The notes: generated by a model from the sequence alone, not told the origin. 64,000 bases of DNA from Lichtheimia corymbifera B2541 (GCA_000697475.1 JNEU01000448.1:16821-80820); one strand, 5' to 3'. Numbered from the stretch's first letter, positions 1 through 12,087 are shown. Translations and numbers: made by a program.

Positions 1-271
1 CTGCCAATTGCCAAATACAAAATCTGTGCTGCTAGATTGTATTCGAGCCAAAAGATTTTACTGAGCTCCATGAATCCGTATTTTGTATTTGTCAATTGTA
101 CAATCATGTATCGCAACTTCTATATTTTCAAACACAAAGCACTGTAACACACGTGTTGAGAGATAAGGGGCTTGGTCAGGTGTCAATAATGATAAGAATC
201 TGCCTGCGAGTCATCCAGCGCAGCTTTAAGTGTAGATAGCTTCCATATGTGACTCACTGTACGTTTCTTTA

Positions 272-1371
272 ATGAAGGTTATCGGTTTGGTTAGGTAAGA
301 AGTAAAATACATAGAGGATGCCACCTTGACCATCGATCACACATGTAGCGGCGGCAAAGATAGCTGCTATAACATGATGCAATGTGTTGCACATGGACAC
401 GAGATTACTGCACTTGCCAACTTGAAGCCTCCACTACAATCCGGCAAAGGTTTGCTCACACGAAAAATGAACGCGTGCACCTATCCTTCTCTTATTAAAG
501 TTTCTCAGATGAACTCGATAGCTACATGTATCAGACTGTTGGTCACGATGCTATTCAATACTATGCAGAATGTATGGATGTACCTTTATACCGCGGTGAG
601 ATACGAGGTACGCCTATCCACCAAGAGAATAACTACGTTGCTACGCCTGAGGACGAAACGGAGGACCTGTACAAGCTATTATCTGAAATTGTGGTATGTT
701 TACTCTGGCTGTCATGTGAGATGGCGATTGACGTATACAGAGAAAATAGAAAATCCATCCTGATATTCAAGGCGTGTCTGTCGGTGCGATCCTATCAAAT
801 TACCAGCGGGTTCGAGTGGAACATGTGTAAGGGAAATTTGGGCACGTATCAAACGCACAGATGATTCATAAACCACACTCTTTTATCAAAGATGTGATCG
901 TCTTGGACTCAAGTCACTGGCCTATCTTTGGGAGCGCGATCAAAAAGAGTTATTAAAAGAAATGGCAGACTCGGGTGTGCAAGCCATTCTAGTTAAAGTT
1001 GCCGCCATGGGCTTAAAGGCATCTCACTTAGGACGAACTATTGGTGAAATGTATCCACTACTGTGTGAATTGGTAATCTTTTCTCGTCTAACAACTATTT
1101 ATGTGATATATACTGACGTAGTTATATGTTAGAATGAGAAATATCAGTGTCATATTTGCGGTGAGGGAGGTGAATACGAAACTTTTACTCTTGACTGCCC
1201 GCTTTTCAAGAAGCGCATCATTGTGTAAGTTATTTGGAAGGAGGAAATTGGGGAATCACTCACCTATTTTGATTTAGAAATGATACCCAGACGATCGTTC
1301 ATTCGGATGATGCGTTTGCACCTGTTGCATATCTTAAATTCAAGCATTGCTCTCTCCTAAATAAAGAATGA
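272..1371 (+). CDS. DPH6: Diphthine-ammonia ligase (Dph6), short form, multi-exon
   Basis: ATP-dependent amidation of diphthine on elongation factor 2, the last step of diphthamide synthesis in the cytosol. Exon 1 (272-294) encodes MKVIGLV and splices to 349, completing the PP-loop motif SGGKDS at residues 8-13. The next exons carry the family blocks [43 protein letters not shown] and [18 protein letters not shown]. At least six exons join in phase through short introns (for example 449-509 and about 693-750) and the frame ends at TGA 1369-1371. The protein is about 270 residues, like the animal enzyme. The yeast protein is much longer because it carries two C-terminal RidA-like domains, and none is present here. 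The gene runs tail to tail with SAC1, 128 bp away. Identity is confident; single splice sites are inferred. Confidence 0.93.
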
Positions 1372-1499
1372 AGGCTTATGATTTATCTCTTATGAATTTT
1401 AAAGATATGTTTTTGCTGGACACGAACAGCCAATGTATAAGGATCAAAGTCAAAGCAGTAATTTTTATGTCGATGTAGCTATAAGTCTATCGTGATAAT

Positions 1500-3950
1500 C
1501 TACGTAATCTTTTTCCATGTCGGAAGTTCATGACCTTGCTCAGTATCATCCAGGATCATACTATTGGTTCTTCCACTGATGGTCCTTGTATCACGCGTAA
1601 ATGTTGATACTTCGTCACCCAACGGAATTCCTGCAGGCATAATCGGCCTTAACCGTGGCCAGTTGATGAATCGCATGCCATGCTGCAGCACGTAGCGCCA
1701 ACAGAACACCACAACCGTAAAGGAAAAGGAAAGTAACGATATGAAGGTATTGGAAGTAGATGAAGCAGCGGAATCAGGCAGCAATAGAGAAGGGAAGAAT
1801 AAAATGACGAAAAAGAGCACAAGGGATAGCACCAGAGCTACTGGGACAACGCGCAGTGGCCAAGCAACCTGGAACTCAAATGGGCTAGCGCACGGACCAG
1901 CCTCTACTGTGTACAAGCCCAGAAACAAGTCGATTCCATCTTGACGTGAGCCATCCATAAAGTTGTTCTTTACGTAACGAATTAACGAGTTGATCAAGTC
2001 ATTCATTGCTCCTGCAAAAGTACGTCTTCCAGTCCTATCATCTTGTCTAAGCAGACCATAACCGTTTTGGATGGTGTGGTATTTATCTTACCGCGTGTAA
2101 TCTGTTTTGAGCGCTCCTGTTCCAGAATAAGCAATGCTGAGATGGTCCGCATTATCAGCCCATGCTTTGCGAGTCTCTTCATTAGCAACAATCCATCATT
2201 GTCCTTTAATGTTGTTATAGTTACCATTATTGAACATGTCCATGAATTGTGCATTTCTTTCAATGATATCAGTCGGTGAAAGGATTCCAACGTAATGCAG
2301 CTGTTGATTGATGTTCCACCGTGCTAGCGTGCTCTGTACCACATTGGTACGGTCTAAGCAATCCATGCAATTGGAGCGCACGACAGATGTTTGCCGACAA
2401 CAAAGTGTACGATCTTTCGCAGTATCGCAAAAAAAACCTTGTCGATGGAGTTCAGGTTCAAGTTCATCTATCAACGCTTGTACACGATCCCATTTCATCC
2501 CACGGCATTCACGATGAAAATCAAAATGTACATATTGAAGGCGAGAGTCATCCAGTCCATCAATTATTCGCGCATAAAGTTGACCCATTGGGTACTCGTA
2601 TCCAGTCTTGTTGACCAAGTTGAGTAATAATTGTGGGCCATATATCCGAAATTGTTCATTGAAATGCGCACGGGATACATCCAATACCTATATCAAGTCA
2701 GTTAGGTTATATATATTTTGTTTCTCTCACTTTCTTACTTGGTTATCATCAACATTTGAGTTGAACCACAAGCGAGGTACATAGCGGATGTTCGGAATTT
2801 GACCCCATATAGCAGGAAGCGATCCACGTGTCTGAACATAGGACATGTGCACTGCGCCAGTGACTTGATTTGGTTGGCATGATAATAGCTGTTCGGTTTC
2901 AACAAAGTTGCTGGCATGACCATTGCTGTTGAGACCTCGGGAGAAGTAGCGAGTGCCAGCATGCTCTCTGCTCCGCCGACTAATGAGTGCAAATTCGACA
3001 AGACAGCCTTGAAGTGTAATCTTCCTGACATGGACAACTATGGCGTTTGTCAGTAAGCGGTAGATGCTACTGCCCATTGTGTTACACCATGCTCACAGCC
3101 TTGTATGAATGGAAAGATAAATTGGCTTAACTAAAGTACAATGTTGTTAATTGACGTCGTGAATAATTGATATCTCGTTTGACTTACATCGCAGTCCAGA
3201 GTTGTCAATTTTTCTACGAGATATCGATTCCAAAAAAAACGAGGATCGGTCTATGATTGGAAAACAATTGAAAGGAACCATCAAGCAAAAAGACATGCTG
3301 CTAACTTACATGCGTCCACATAGGTTCCCTGTTTTCACCACCTTCTTTCTGTTGTTGGAGGGACCGTGTCAAATCATACGTGTAGGAAAAGTAAAAGGTA
3401 TTTTGCTTTAGGTGATCTTGTAGCAGGTGGATATACTGCTGCTCGTCACTGAGCTGACTATTCGTCAAGTGGGACAAGTCGCGTGGCAATGGTAGAATTT
3501 GAAATGTCGTTGCACGAAAGATTTCATGACCGTTGAATACGCCTGCGCATTCACGCCCAAGAGTGACAATTATGTACTCGCCTATTAATGTCCAGAGCCC
3601 ATAGTCATCAGCGTTGTGGTAAAAGAATGTTCATACTACCATTACCTGCATGAAGACGAATGAAGCCCATAATACTATATACATCCATCTCTTGCAGTAT
3701 ATGAGCGTGTTTGGTCGCTGGTGCTAAGGACGGCAATTATGCATGTATTGGTATCTTTCAATCTTTTCTCAGCGACTCCCCTTTTTCCCGTTCTCCCGTG
3801 ATGAGTACCATTTACTTGCAATTCACCCGAGACCCGATCCACTGTCAAGACTACTGACTTCGTGTTATTCCGCCCTTCAACTTGTCCATCGAGTGTTCGA
3901 AATATATATGAGTCTTTAGTGATAGCAAGTCGTAATTGCCCAAGCGTCAT
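1500..3950 (-). CDS. SAC1: Sac1-type phosphoinositide phosphatase, ER/Golgi membrane
   Basis: Dephosphorylates phosphatidylinositol 4-phosphate at ER and Golgi membranes. ATG 3948-3950 opens MTLGQLRLAITKDSYIF, the usual Sac1 N-terminus. Later exons give GFIRLHAG, FYFSYTYDLTRSLQ (3301-3489), TDPRFFWNRYLVEKL, FALISRRSREHAGTRYFSRG (2727-3077) and FVETEQLL. The catalytic CX5R(T) motif is CMDCLDRTNVVQ in the exon at 2196-2690. After YTRTGRR the last exon (1500-about 2030) carries NSLIRYVKNNF and DLFLGLY, then two hydrophobic spans separated by a short polar loop, ending in a cytosolic tail that includes NWPRL. The length of about 590 residues fits the family. I chose the methionine before GQLRLAITKDS because the upstream extension does not match the family. 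Divergent from ERV1 (445 bp between starts). Confidence 0.94.
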
Positions 3951-4394
3951 GAAGGCGAGAGATGAACGGAAACCAACTGAAGAAAGAACCCGCTTAAGCC
4001 AAGTTTCACAAGAATTAGCCAGTAAGATACTTGGCGAGAACATTCAACAAGCGCAGCGCTAAAATCGTTCAACAGGCATTATCCTATATGCTCCAGTGGT
4101 TTATTCGAGATGGTTTAACAACGATATATAAAAGTGAGCATACGACCAAGACCGGGATAGCAACGTTTGCATACACAATATATGGATACTACAATTTATT
4201 CTGGGTTTCTTCAAAAGCATACAATAAAGAAAACTATAATTACGTCCCATTAACAGAGAGAGCGGCTAAACTTCGGCTTCCATAGACATAGCCTTGGCTA
4301 GATATGGCACGTGACATGGTTTTACTCGGGAACTTAAATAGCCGATGTTCGTCGATTGTCGGTCGTAGCAGGTTTAATAAGCTTTCAACGCACA

Positions 4395-5096
4395 ATGGCA
4401 GTTACAGAGACCACACAGCCAAAGGACCAACCCACTGAACCTGTGGCAGCAAAGACATCGGTTATGATTGATCCAGTTACCGGAAAGTCGATCCCAATGA
4501 AAGACGGCAAGCCATGTCGCGTGTGCACTGATTTCAAGACATGGTCAAAGCTCGAAAAGGAGAAATCCAAAAAGGCACATGTCTCGGATTCCAAAGCTGC
4601 AGAGTCGACAAATACACCGGTCCAAGACAAAAGTTCAGCGTCAATAGCAGCAGCTGCCAAGGAGGCAACTGAAGAGGAGTGGCGTAAAAATAATTGCCCT
4701 GCCGACGTTGAAACACTGGGAAATGCCACATGGACGTTGCTCCATACGATGGCTGCTTATTATCCTGATCGACCGGCACCTTCACAAATGGATAGTATGC
4801 GTACTTTTATCAATTCATTTGCAGATAATTATCCTTGTTGGTTCTGTAAGGTACGCTTATGATGGTAATGGCGATAGGAAATCTTGTACCTAATGATTAT
4901 TTACAATGCATGATAGGAGGATTTTAAAAAATCAATGGAGAAAGCACCTGTGCAAGTAGGCAGCCGAAAGAAGCTCAGTGAATGGCTTTGCGACCGACAC
5001 AACGAGGTTAATGCCAAGCTTGGTAAAAAGCAGTTTGACTGTTCCAAGGTGTTTGAACGATGGTTGAACGGACCGCCCGATGGTCGATGTGATTAG
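4395..5096 (+). CDS. ERV1: FAD-linked sulfhydryl oxidase Erv1/ALR
   Basis: Oxidises Mia40 in the mitochondrial intermembrane space and passes electrons to cytochrome c. Two exons, 4395-4850 and 4920-5096, join in phase to give 210 residues. The N-terminal region contains DGKPCRVC, matching the shuttle CxxC segment of fungal Erv1, followed by a charged low-complexity linker. The core has WTLLHTMAAYYPDRP, the redox pair PCWFC, and DFKKSMEKAPVQVGSRKKL with WLCDRHNEVNAKLGKKQFDC, the helices and second disulfide that bind FAD. It ends in GRCD at TAG 5094-5096. The in-frame codon at 4356 is TTG, so ATG 4395 is the start. The CxxC is CWFC rather than the more usual CxxC with charged residues, but the spacing is correct. 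Confidence 0.95.
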
Positions 5097-6519
5097 ATAC
5101 CTTTAGATCTCCTTAGATAAACAGCTGCAATAAACACATCTGGCTATAGTCGTGTAAAATTGAACTTTAGATACATGAACAAGTGAAACAATAAGCATCT
5201 GTGACAAGACATCCTGAAAACATAAGAAAAATTGCTGTGTTTGGATGATTTGGTTATGGTACATCCAATGGTGATTATAAAGGAAAGGCGGGCTCTTCTT
5301 AAAATGACCAACAGCCGAAACTTCCGTGCAACAAACTCTATCAAATATCCTTATATATTGCTAGCCATAGCCGTGTTAGCAGCAAGACATGGCTATAATC
5401 ATCGGGTGTGATTCCGCGTTTCCGCACGCCACATGCTTGTATTTGACGCAATACTGCGACATTAGAGATCTGTCAGAGGCTGTATGTTTTGGAAGAACTG
5501 GGCCTATTCTTCTACTCTGTAGGCACTGCACATGCATCAAAATGGTAATCCGATGCGGTATATCCATTCAGGTTATAGCTTGGTCTGCACGATAGCCCCA
5601 TGTCGGGAGCTATCGCAAAGCCTATTCTTTGCCTACTACCGTCGACAATACGTTTTGCATTTCGTGCTCTGCTTCTTAATAGCGTCTGTGAAAACATAGG
5701 CTACCAAAGACTTCAAGTGGGCTTTGTGGATTGGGACATCAGTGTAACATCCTTCTTGTCCTTGTTTTTTCTAGTGGCATATATGGAAACCGTATTATGG
5801 CCCCTACTTGTCATCGCGTGCACCTCTCACTCCCAACTTGGCATTTGTGCCCCTGCATCTTACAACCATGCTTATATATATAGTACAGCCTACAGGTAGG
5901 TGTACTACACCCCAACATCTAAGACTTACGTTTGGCAGTAGATTATTCAACATGTAGGCTGCAGGGTGCCACTGTCAACATTACCACTTTCCAGTTAGTA
6001 GTTAGCTTGACGGGTAAGCAAATCGCACTATGTAACTGCATTACACACCACGCGGTAAAGGTAATTATTAACTGTGCATTAAGGAAATCAGCACGGAGCC
6101 CAAGATCTTGAACGATGTTTGAATGGTTACGGCAGGGGTCTCGGCAAAGAACGGGGTACCACGGTTACGCCGTATCGTTACAACGAGCTTGTAGACACAT
6201 GCACGCATGTGCGCGGAAGGGGTCAGCGTAAAGAGTATTAGCACAGTGAGCAAGTTGAACAAGGGCGCAATGCAATTTCCATAAGTGAAAGCGTGGATTG
6301 ACTTTTTATGGTAATAGTTGCACCATCCGCACGCCCTGGTGGTACCCGATGTCTCGAACACGATCTATGTTGTACGTCAAAGTGCACATCCTCGCGTTTT
6401 AAGGTTGTAGTGGTACCAACAGAGATCCTTTTCCACATATATAAAAGAAGCTCTTTTGTTCATGACATCGTCCAAGAATTACAACCATAATAATACATAA
6501 TACAATATAAATCGCTACT
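5097..6519. other. Intergenic region between ERV1 and the 6520 gene
   Basis: About 1.4 kb without a gene I can support. Open frames of 60-99 codons occur on both strands (for example 5600-5899 + and 6068-6361 -), but they overlap one another, have no recognisable motif and do not extend through plausible splice sites. The right end is the promoter of the 6520 gene, with a TATA element. Confidence 0.6.
6438..6447 (+). promoter_or_regulatory. TATA box of the 6520 gene
   Basis: The sequence TATATAAAAG lies 73 bp upstream of ATG 6520, a usual distance for a fungal TATA element followed by a short A-rich leader. Core-promoter role is inferred from sequence and spacing only. Confidence 0.65.
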
Positions 6520-7266
6520 ATGGACTGGTTTCCCGCAACACCTTCATCCCGATCAGCATCACCACTATCAATGCAATACTACGCTTCTCATCATCAACAT
6601 ATCACCTCTACGGCATCCTTGCCATTAACCAAGGAGAATTTATCTCGTGTTGCATATGCACAAGCAGAAGAATGCGAACCATCCATCAGCATGCTTGCTC
6701 GCTATTATCATGACCTATCACTACCTCCACTGCCAATGTCACCACGACGCGAGAGAAAAGCATCCTCGACAACTAAGAGCATCCGCTCATCTGATACCGT
6801 GTTAGCATCACCAAGACTCTCTCCATTTCCATATCACAATGATTCGCTTTTTTTGCCGATGGCTGAAAAACAACAGCAGCAACATATTTATCATCAACAG
6901 ATGCACCACAACGTTAATAGCCAACCATCACTCAACAACTTTCAACAAAAGCGACGATCCAGTGCAAATGAGCCTCATCAACAAGCAAGCCCGTTATCCA
7001 TGACTCTGCCACGTCGCCAAGTCAGCGCTCCCCCAGTCGATCGAGCAACACGGAGGCACCATGAAAATAGCTTGAATAATATCAAAACGCGGTGGCCTGG
7101 TGCTTTTCGTCATTGGTTCGCAAGGTTATTTCAAGGGAAGAAGCGCGCAATGGCACATGGAGCTTCCACCAAACATCACTGTTTAAGTGAAGATTCACCT
7201 GTGTGGTACAGCCAATTTGCAGGAAATCCGCCACCTCCCACGGAACGGCCTATGGTCGCTGCTTGA
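6520..7266 (+). CDS. Low-complexity hypothetical protein, 248 aa, single exon
   Basis: I do not recognise a family. The frame is open and intronless from ATG 6520 to TGA, with a TATA box 73 bp upstream and AATAAA-like sequence near 7421-7430, which together support a real gene. The protein is rich in Ser, Pro, Gln and His, with a short polyQ run (EKQQQQH) near residue 116 and several basic SP or RR-S sites (for example SPRRERKAS, KRRSS, LPRRQVSAPP) that resemble kinase or 14-3-3 target sites. Near residues 190-212 there is a compact W/F/R-rich block (WPGAFRHWFARLFQGKKR) that could be an amphipathic membrane-binding helix. No signal peptide or clear membrane span is present. It is probably a disordered regulatory protein; function unknown. 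Confidence 0.7.
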   Translation: MDWFPATPSSRSASPLSMQYYASHHQHITSTASLPLTKENLSRVAYAQAEECEPSISMLARYYHDLSLPPLPMSPRRERKASSTTKSIRSSDTVLASPRLSPFPYHNDSLFLPMAEKQQQQHIYHQQMHHNVNSQPSLNNFQQKRRSSANEPHQQASPLSMTLPRRQVSAPPVDRATRRHHENSLNNIKTRWPGAFRHWFARLFQGKKRAMAHGASTKHHCLSEDSPVWYSQFAGNPPPPTERPMVAA

Positions 7267-9436
7267 TTTGATTTTTTTTGTAACTCTTATTATCATCATC
7301 GCATGGATTATCGCATTTTTGTTTGACTCCTTCTCCTCTTCGTGAGTGTTATGTATTGTGTTTGTATTTCATGCTTGTGTATCTTCATGTATCTACCTAT
7401 CATATAGTTATCCCATCGTCATAAATAAAATATATGATATTCGACATAGTTTCTGACCTGGGTCTCTGTGAAACCAACTACATGCGAGACTGGGTCGTGT
7501 GGTATGTTGGATTTTGTGCTTTCCCCCCAATACTATTTTCCTTCCCTTAATAGTACCTCCTCGAAAGATCGCAAATGCATTGCTTTCAAAAGATAAGGGA
7601 GAGCTTATCAAGTGCAACTTAATTAAGGATCGGTAGTTGTTTATTCTTTCAACTCACCTGGTATATTACAAGCAGAGTGAGGTAAGATACAGCAATTCAC
7701 GTAATTAGGTGTTCACTTGATACTTACCTCCAAATTCAACCCTAGTATCCACGTTATCTGCTGTGTATTTTGACCGACTTTGCCATCGATTTGATTTGAT
7801 TTGTACGCGTACTGCCCTTTTGTATCTAAAATTCGCTTATCGTGATGGTTCCCGAAATAGTGTTTTAGGAAGTAGATCAGGTCAGTTAGGTCTTAGTGGT
7901 ATTGAATAGAGTTATGTACATAGAATAAGCTGCTCGTCTCCGGAAATAACCAGCTGATTTGGATACATGTAAGCTTTGGGTAAATCGCATATCACTCAAT
8001 ACGGCACATGCTAGTTGGGTACCATCGACATCAGGCGGCTTAATCCATTTTTAGCGGCTACCGGGTATACTAAATATTGCATTCTCCAGCAAGCTTTTGA
8101 GAGGATTGTGCTCTGTTCCTGGAAACTGAGTTTGTTCTGGTCGATGCCGTGGGCGTGCATAATGTTTGTTGTGCTGATAGCCGGGTGATGACTGAAGATG
8201 GCATGTTGGGTACGGCCGCCTTGACATGCATTCTTGGCGTCAATTACAAGATCGTTGATGATATGGGGGGTGGGAATACAAATCATCGAGCCACGGTGTT
8301 GTATTGTACTATAATGTCTGTGAGTGGCACATTTTTATTACGGGCTGATGATCGCTAGAAAACTGATGGAGATGGCTCTCAAATGCCGATCGTATTAACA
8401 TTTCTGAGATACCAGGTTGTAGAGCAAAAAAGAATCCTTTACTGCAAATAGTGATTGGACGGAAGTCAGGATCATGCTATCATTGAACAAGCCTGTGATC
8501 AATGTTTTCATTCTAACATCGTTTATGTTTGCACTTTAATCGCCAAAAAATGTGTTGAGTATCACACAGAGAAGTGAAGCATGGAGCCTTTTCTTTTCGC
8601 AGGCTCATCGCACTGTGTAACCTTCTTCCTTGTCACATATCGCGTGGGAAAGCTAATACTTGACCGTCCATATCAAAATTGAGTCATCCGATGAGCGCAA
8701 TGGCAACGTACTCACTATGCTATACAATGTCAGGATTCGAATAAGGAGGACGAATAAATAGAGATGTTGCAAATAAGTAAGCAACCAGCGTGGCCGACAG
8801 GTACAGTGGGCTATCGAGTGTCTAATTCATTATGCATATACTGGGATGAGATGGTATCCAGTGTATTGATTTGAACGATGAAAGGCGATCCTATCTGACG
8901 TTTCTCTATTCGCTTCACAACATATATCTATTGTCGGTGGTATTCAACCCATGACCGGCTTAAAGCAAATGACGTGATACCACTTATGCAGTTGCTGCAG
9001 TTGCTGCAGGTGGTCAAAGCACACAGTAATTGATATGGTCTGTGCATATTGGAAAGCAGCGTTTAAAGTTTGGTAGCATGTACAACCATCGATCATTCAT
9101 AATTTATGGGCATATCAAGTTTTTTATTCATTGTAGAAAAATGATTGCCTTGTTGCAAAAGTTCGCCTTATTGGAAAAGGACTGCAGTTCAGAGCAAATC
9201 TCGAAGGTGAAACAGGCAACGGCATCACAAACATAAAATATTCAAATCGGGAGAAAGGAAGGGGAGAAAGGAAAGGCAAGGAGTTATCTCTGTCTTGACC
9301 TTTGCTTGAAGAACAACCAAAAAAGAGGGGAAGAAAACAGAAATTGTTTTTTTTGGATTTTGTATGCCATTTTCCAATTGTTTTTGTTTTTTTTTTTACC
9401 CTTTTCCTGCTTTTTTTTACTGGTTTTTCATGGTTG
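7267..9436. other. Intergenic region, 2.2 kb
   Basis: No gene I can support. Two overlapping opposite-strand open frames at 8011-8358 have no family signature. A small tandem run of the 9-mer GTTGCTGCA lies near 8990-9010. T-rich and A-rich tracts at 9345-9420 follow the stop of the minus-strand gene that ends at 9437 and probably belong to its 3' end. Confidence 0.55.
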
Positions 9437-9880
9437 TTAACACAGGTTTTCGGCATCGACACCCATATCACAGGCACGCTGTTTGAGATAAGTGTACATC
9501 TTGTACTGCAAATCAAGCAAAGGCGAATCGTTGCGGTCAATACCGGCGTTGGCCATATCCGACAAGTACGACTGGACACCGACAATGAGATGCAATAATG
9601 AATCCTCCTGATAATTGTACAGGTGCTCAATGTTGTGTTCACCAGCTTCTGGTTGTTGGTCATCTTCTTGATCAAGTTCCATCACATTCTCATCTTCTTG
9701 TTCGACAAATCCATCCGGATGGTAGTGGTCATAGTTACTGTCGTAGTAATCTGCAGTCAGGGCAGCAGCAGCAACAGCACGATCATAGTCACCAAAATAC
9801 GATTCTTCCTCTTGTTGAATTATATCGTAGTCAGGAAAAGCGTAAGGTTGATGTTGTTGGACATTGCTGCTATTATTCAT
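9437..9880 (-). CDS. Acidic hypothetical protein, 147 aa
   Basis: Unrecognised single-exon protein. ATG at 9878-9880 begins MNNSSNVQQHQPYAFPDYD. The first 90 residues are strongly acidic and Gln/Tyr/Asp-rich, with an alanine run (AVAAAALTADYYD). The last 50 residues look folded and helical (LLHLIVGVQSYLSDMANAG, LLDLQYKMYTYLKQRACDMG). The frame stays open further upstream to 10243, but that part translates to a pyrimidine-tract-derived Phe/Ser/Leu sequence typical of an untranslated leader, and a TATA box lies inside it. I therefore start at the internal methionine. The acidic half could be an activation-type or binding region; that is inference only. Confidence 0.65.
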   Translation of the reverse strand: MNNSSNVQQHQPYAFPDYDIIQQEEESYFGDYDRAVAAAALTADYYDSNYDHYHPDGFVEQEDENVMELDQEDDQQPEAGEHNIEHLYNYQEDSLLHLIVGVQSYLSDMANAGIDRNDSPLLDLQYKMYTYLKQRACDMGVDAENLC

Positions 9881-10188
9881 CTGCACAGGAATGGAGGTAC
9901 TGCTGAATGAGCTTGGTTCTAATTTGCCGAAAGAGAAGATTATGAACGAGAAGAGAGGTCTTCGAGCAAAAAACAAGTGCAAAGTATTAAGAGTAAATAG
10001 AAAATGGAATGTTAGTGCTTTGAAGACCTCAATAGAACAAGATAAGAAGGAAGAAAGAGAAGGAAAATGAGAGAAAAATGAGTGTGTGAATGAATGTGGT
10101 GGGTTAGTTGGCTGGTTAGAGTTATGAGGAAGGACACAGAGGTGACCAAATGGAAGGATACCCGATAGAACGTAAGATTTGGATTCCC

Positions 10189-10195
10189 TTTTATA
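10189..10195 (-). promoter_or_regulatory. TATA box of the 9437-9880 gene
   Basis: TATAAAA on the minus strand, inside GGTATAAAAGGG, about 310 bp upstream of the chosen ATG. The stretch between is rich in C and T (10010-10140). If this is the core promoter, the transcript has an unusually long leader of roughly 270 nt or a leader intron. Confidence 0.55.
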
Positions 10196-10199
10196 CCAA

Positions 10200-11031
10200 T
10201 CACGAGTTATGTGGCACAAACCGTAATCTTGCTCCAAGGTCATCCATTACCTGTGGCCACATAAGAAGGAACTCCCCTTACATGCCGACTCTCCGCATGG
10301 CCATTTTATTGGCTGCTTGTGGACCCCTTACTCAACCTTACTATTTGCACCGTCCGCTTTGCATCGACCTTTGAAGTCCAGGTGGAACAAGGCACCAACT
10401 TTTTATATTACAAACATCAATTTCTTCTTTTGCCACACAACCACCACAGACCACTTATCACATTACTATCATTTATATCCTAAACACTTGTTTACCTTGA
10501 AAACCTACATTCGTTATAGACTCAGCTTAACACTCATCGCACGCATAGACGATCAAAGGTGTACGGGCTTCAAGTATGTTTGGGATTGGCGTATAAACCT
10601 TCCCTTTACCATGGGTGATTGGTTCATTTATCAATTGCTGATGCTGCAGCTCTTTCAGTATAGTATTCTAAGCTAAGCTGCTTGGCCATATAATCAGTGC
10701 AATGATCACGACTTATGGACAACAATTCCCACGCCCCCTTCCATGTACATGAAGCATGAGATGTCGTCACCGGCATAATCACACATCTCTTTCGCCCATT
10801 TGATTGTATACCTCATCAAGAGCTCCATAGTTTGGTAAACGGTAATGATAGCTGTTCATAGGAAGATGCTCATGCAGCATTGGTCTTTGTAATTATCTCA
10901 GTAGTTCTCTACTGCTTTATTACTGATGTTCATTGTTGTCTCTGTGTGATATTAAGCATTATTCTCTGATCGAAACCTTGTGCTATGATCATCGTCATTT
11001 CAGGCCTGTATCTTAGCTTGTATGATTTCCT
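10200..11031. other. Intergenic region
   Basis: About 0.8 kb between a promoter and the 3' end of the next minus-strand gene. The longest frame (10317-10676 +) has biased, motif-free translation and overlaps the promoter flank. Nothing else is seen. Confidence 0.55.
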
Positions 11032-12087
11032 TTAATATTTTGTGATCTTGCTATTATAATCGGAAGGATAGGGTGGAGGTGGGGGCTGATAAGTGGGTTG
11101 CTGCTGATAGTAGTAGTCTTGTCGGGGGTACTGCTGGTACTGCGTGAAGCCGCTTTGCAGTGGAATAGGTTGAGATGGAGTGTGTTCAATTGTTCGCCCG
11201 AATGCGCTGGCTGTGATAATCGCTGCAAAATAGAACTAACCCCGAAAGGGTATGTTGATGCATTGCCATGGTGGTATGAAATCTTCACTCTTACCTGCAA
11301 AGCGTTACCGACAAAGACAACAAACGCACCAAAGATCGTGAGATTGCGTACAGATGCATCACAATCCCCACGGTCTGTTCCCAGTGGTCCGCTCCCTGGA
11401 AGATCATAATATTCTGTATTGCCTGAGCTGATTTGACTCAGGTATCGATTACAACTTGCCACTGTTTCGTCACGGAGAGCAAGTAGTGCGATCCATGCTG
11501 CGAGCGTAATGCATAGTACAACAGTTGCCATGACCCAGTATGATATACAAAATATACGCAATAGGCGTCTATTTTGCTGCAAGACCAAAATATAACGAAT
11601 CGTTTGAGCGAGCCATCATTAGTACACTAAACAACACATGATTGGCTTACTTGCATGTTGCTGAATAGACCTAGGAGCGTGCAAAAGAAAAATATGGCTG
11701 AGATGGATACGCACAGATATAAAAACGGCAGAGCTACGTGCAGCTCACTCTGGAAATAGCTAGTGATCACTTTATGTTGTCGGACGATAAGTCAGCAGTG
11801 GCAATTCTGGTGGGCGAAGTATGTATGCGTTTACCATTTCGTTTGACCAAGAGCCATATAAAGACTCCACCATAGACAATCTAGGAATCTGGAAGTTAAT
11901 GCTTGCGCATATGTTCAAGAGTCGGTTGCAATAAGATAGTAACCCTTACCAGTGATATGCCTGAAATCGTTGTGATAGCCGATCTATTAATAACAAGTTT
12001 GAGGGATCAGTGGAACGATAGAGGTAAAAATGGCACATTATACCTAAGTGGCAAGCAGAAGCAGCAGTTACTGATATGTCGTCGCAT
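11032..12087 (-). CDS. Four-span membrane protein with Pro/Tyr-rich tail, multi-exon
   Basis: No named family recognised. ATG 12085-12087 begins MRRHISNCCFCLPLR. Six or so short exons join in phase: a CAG acceptor leads to IPRLSMVESLYGSWSNEM, then SELHVALPFLYLCVSISAIF (hydrophobic span), QNRRLLRIFCISYWVMATVV (second span), a loop with Cys residues (VASCNRYL, DRGDCD) that probably faces the lumen or outside, and FGAFVVFVGNALQ joined to FYFAAIITASAFGR (another span). The tail is rich in Q, Y and P, includes a run of five prolines, and ends SKITKY at TAA 11032-11034. A different reading of the last exon, without the TTAG acceptor, gives an unrelated Ser/Thr-rich tail; the proline-rich tail is preferred because it continues the membrane span in phase. 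Tetraspan topology is inferred from hydrophobicity by eye. Confidence 0.7.

Noticed and set aside
5389..5899. Overlapping frames after ERV1
   Set aside because: Motif-free, and they overlap on both strands.
8011..8358. Overlapping frames of 91 and 69 codons on opposite strands
   Set aside because: No family signal, no consistent splice extension, and mutual overlap; likely chance.
10317..10676. 119-codon plus-strand frame
   Set aside because: Biased translation with no domain; overlaps promoter flank; no plausible exon partners.
11013..11588. Continuous 191-codon reading of the last part of the four-span protein gene
   Set aside because: It reads through two introns and ends in an unrelated Ser/Thr tail. 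Splicing at TTAG before the last exon restores a membrane span and a Pro/Tyr-rich tail.
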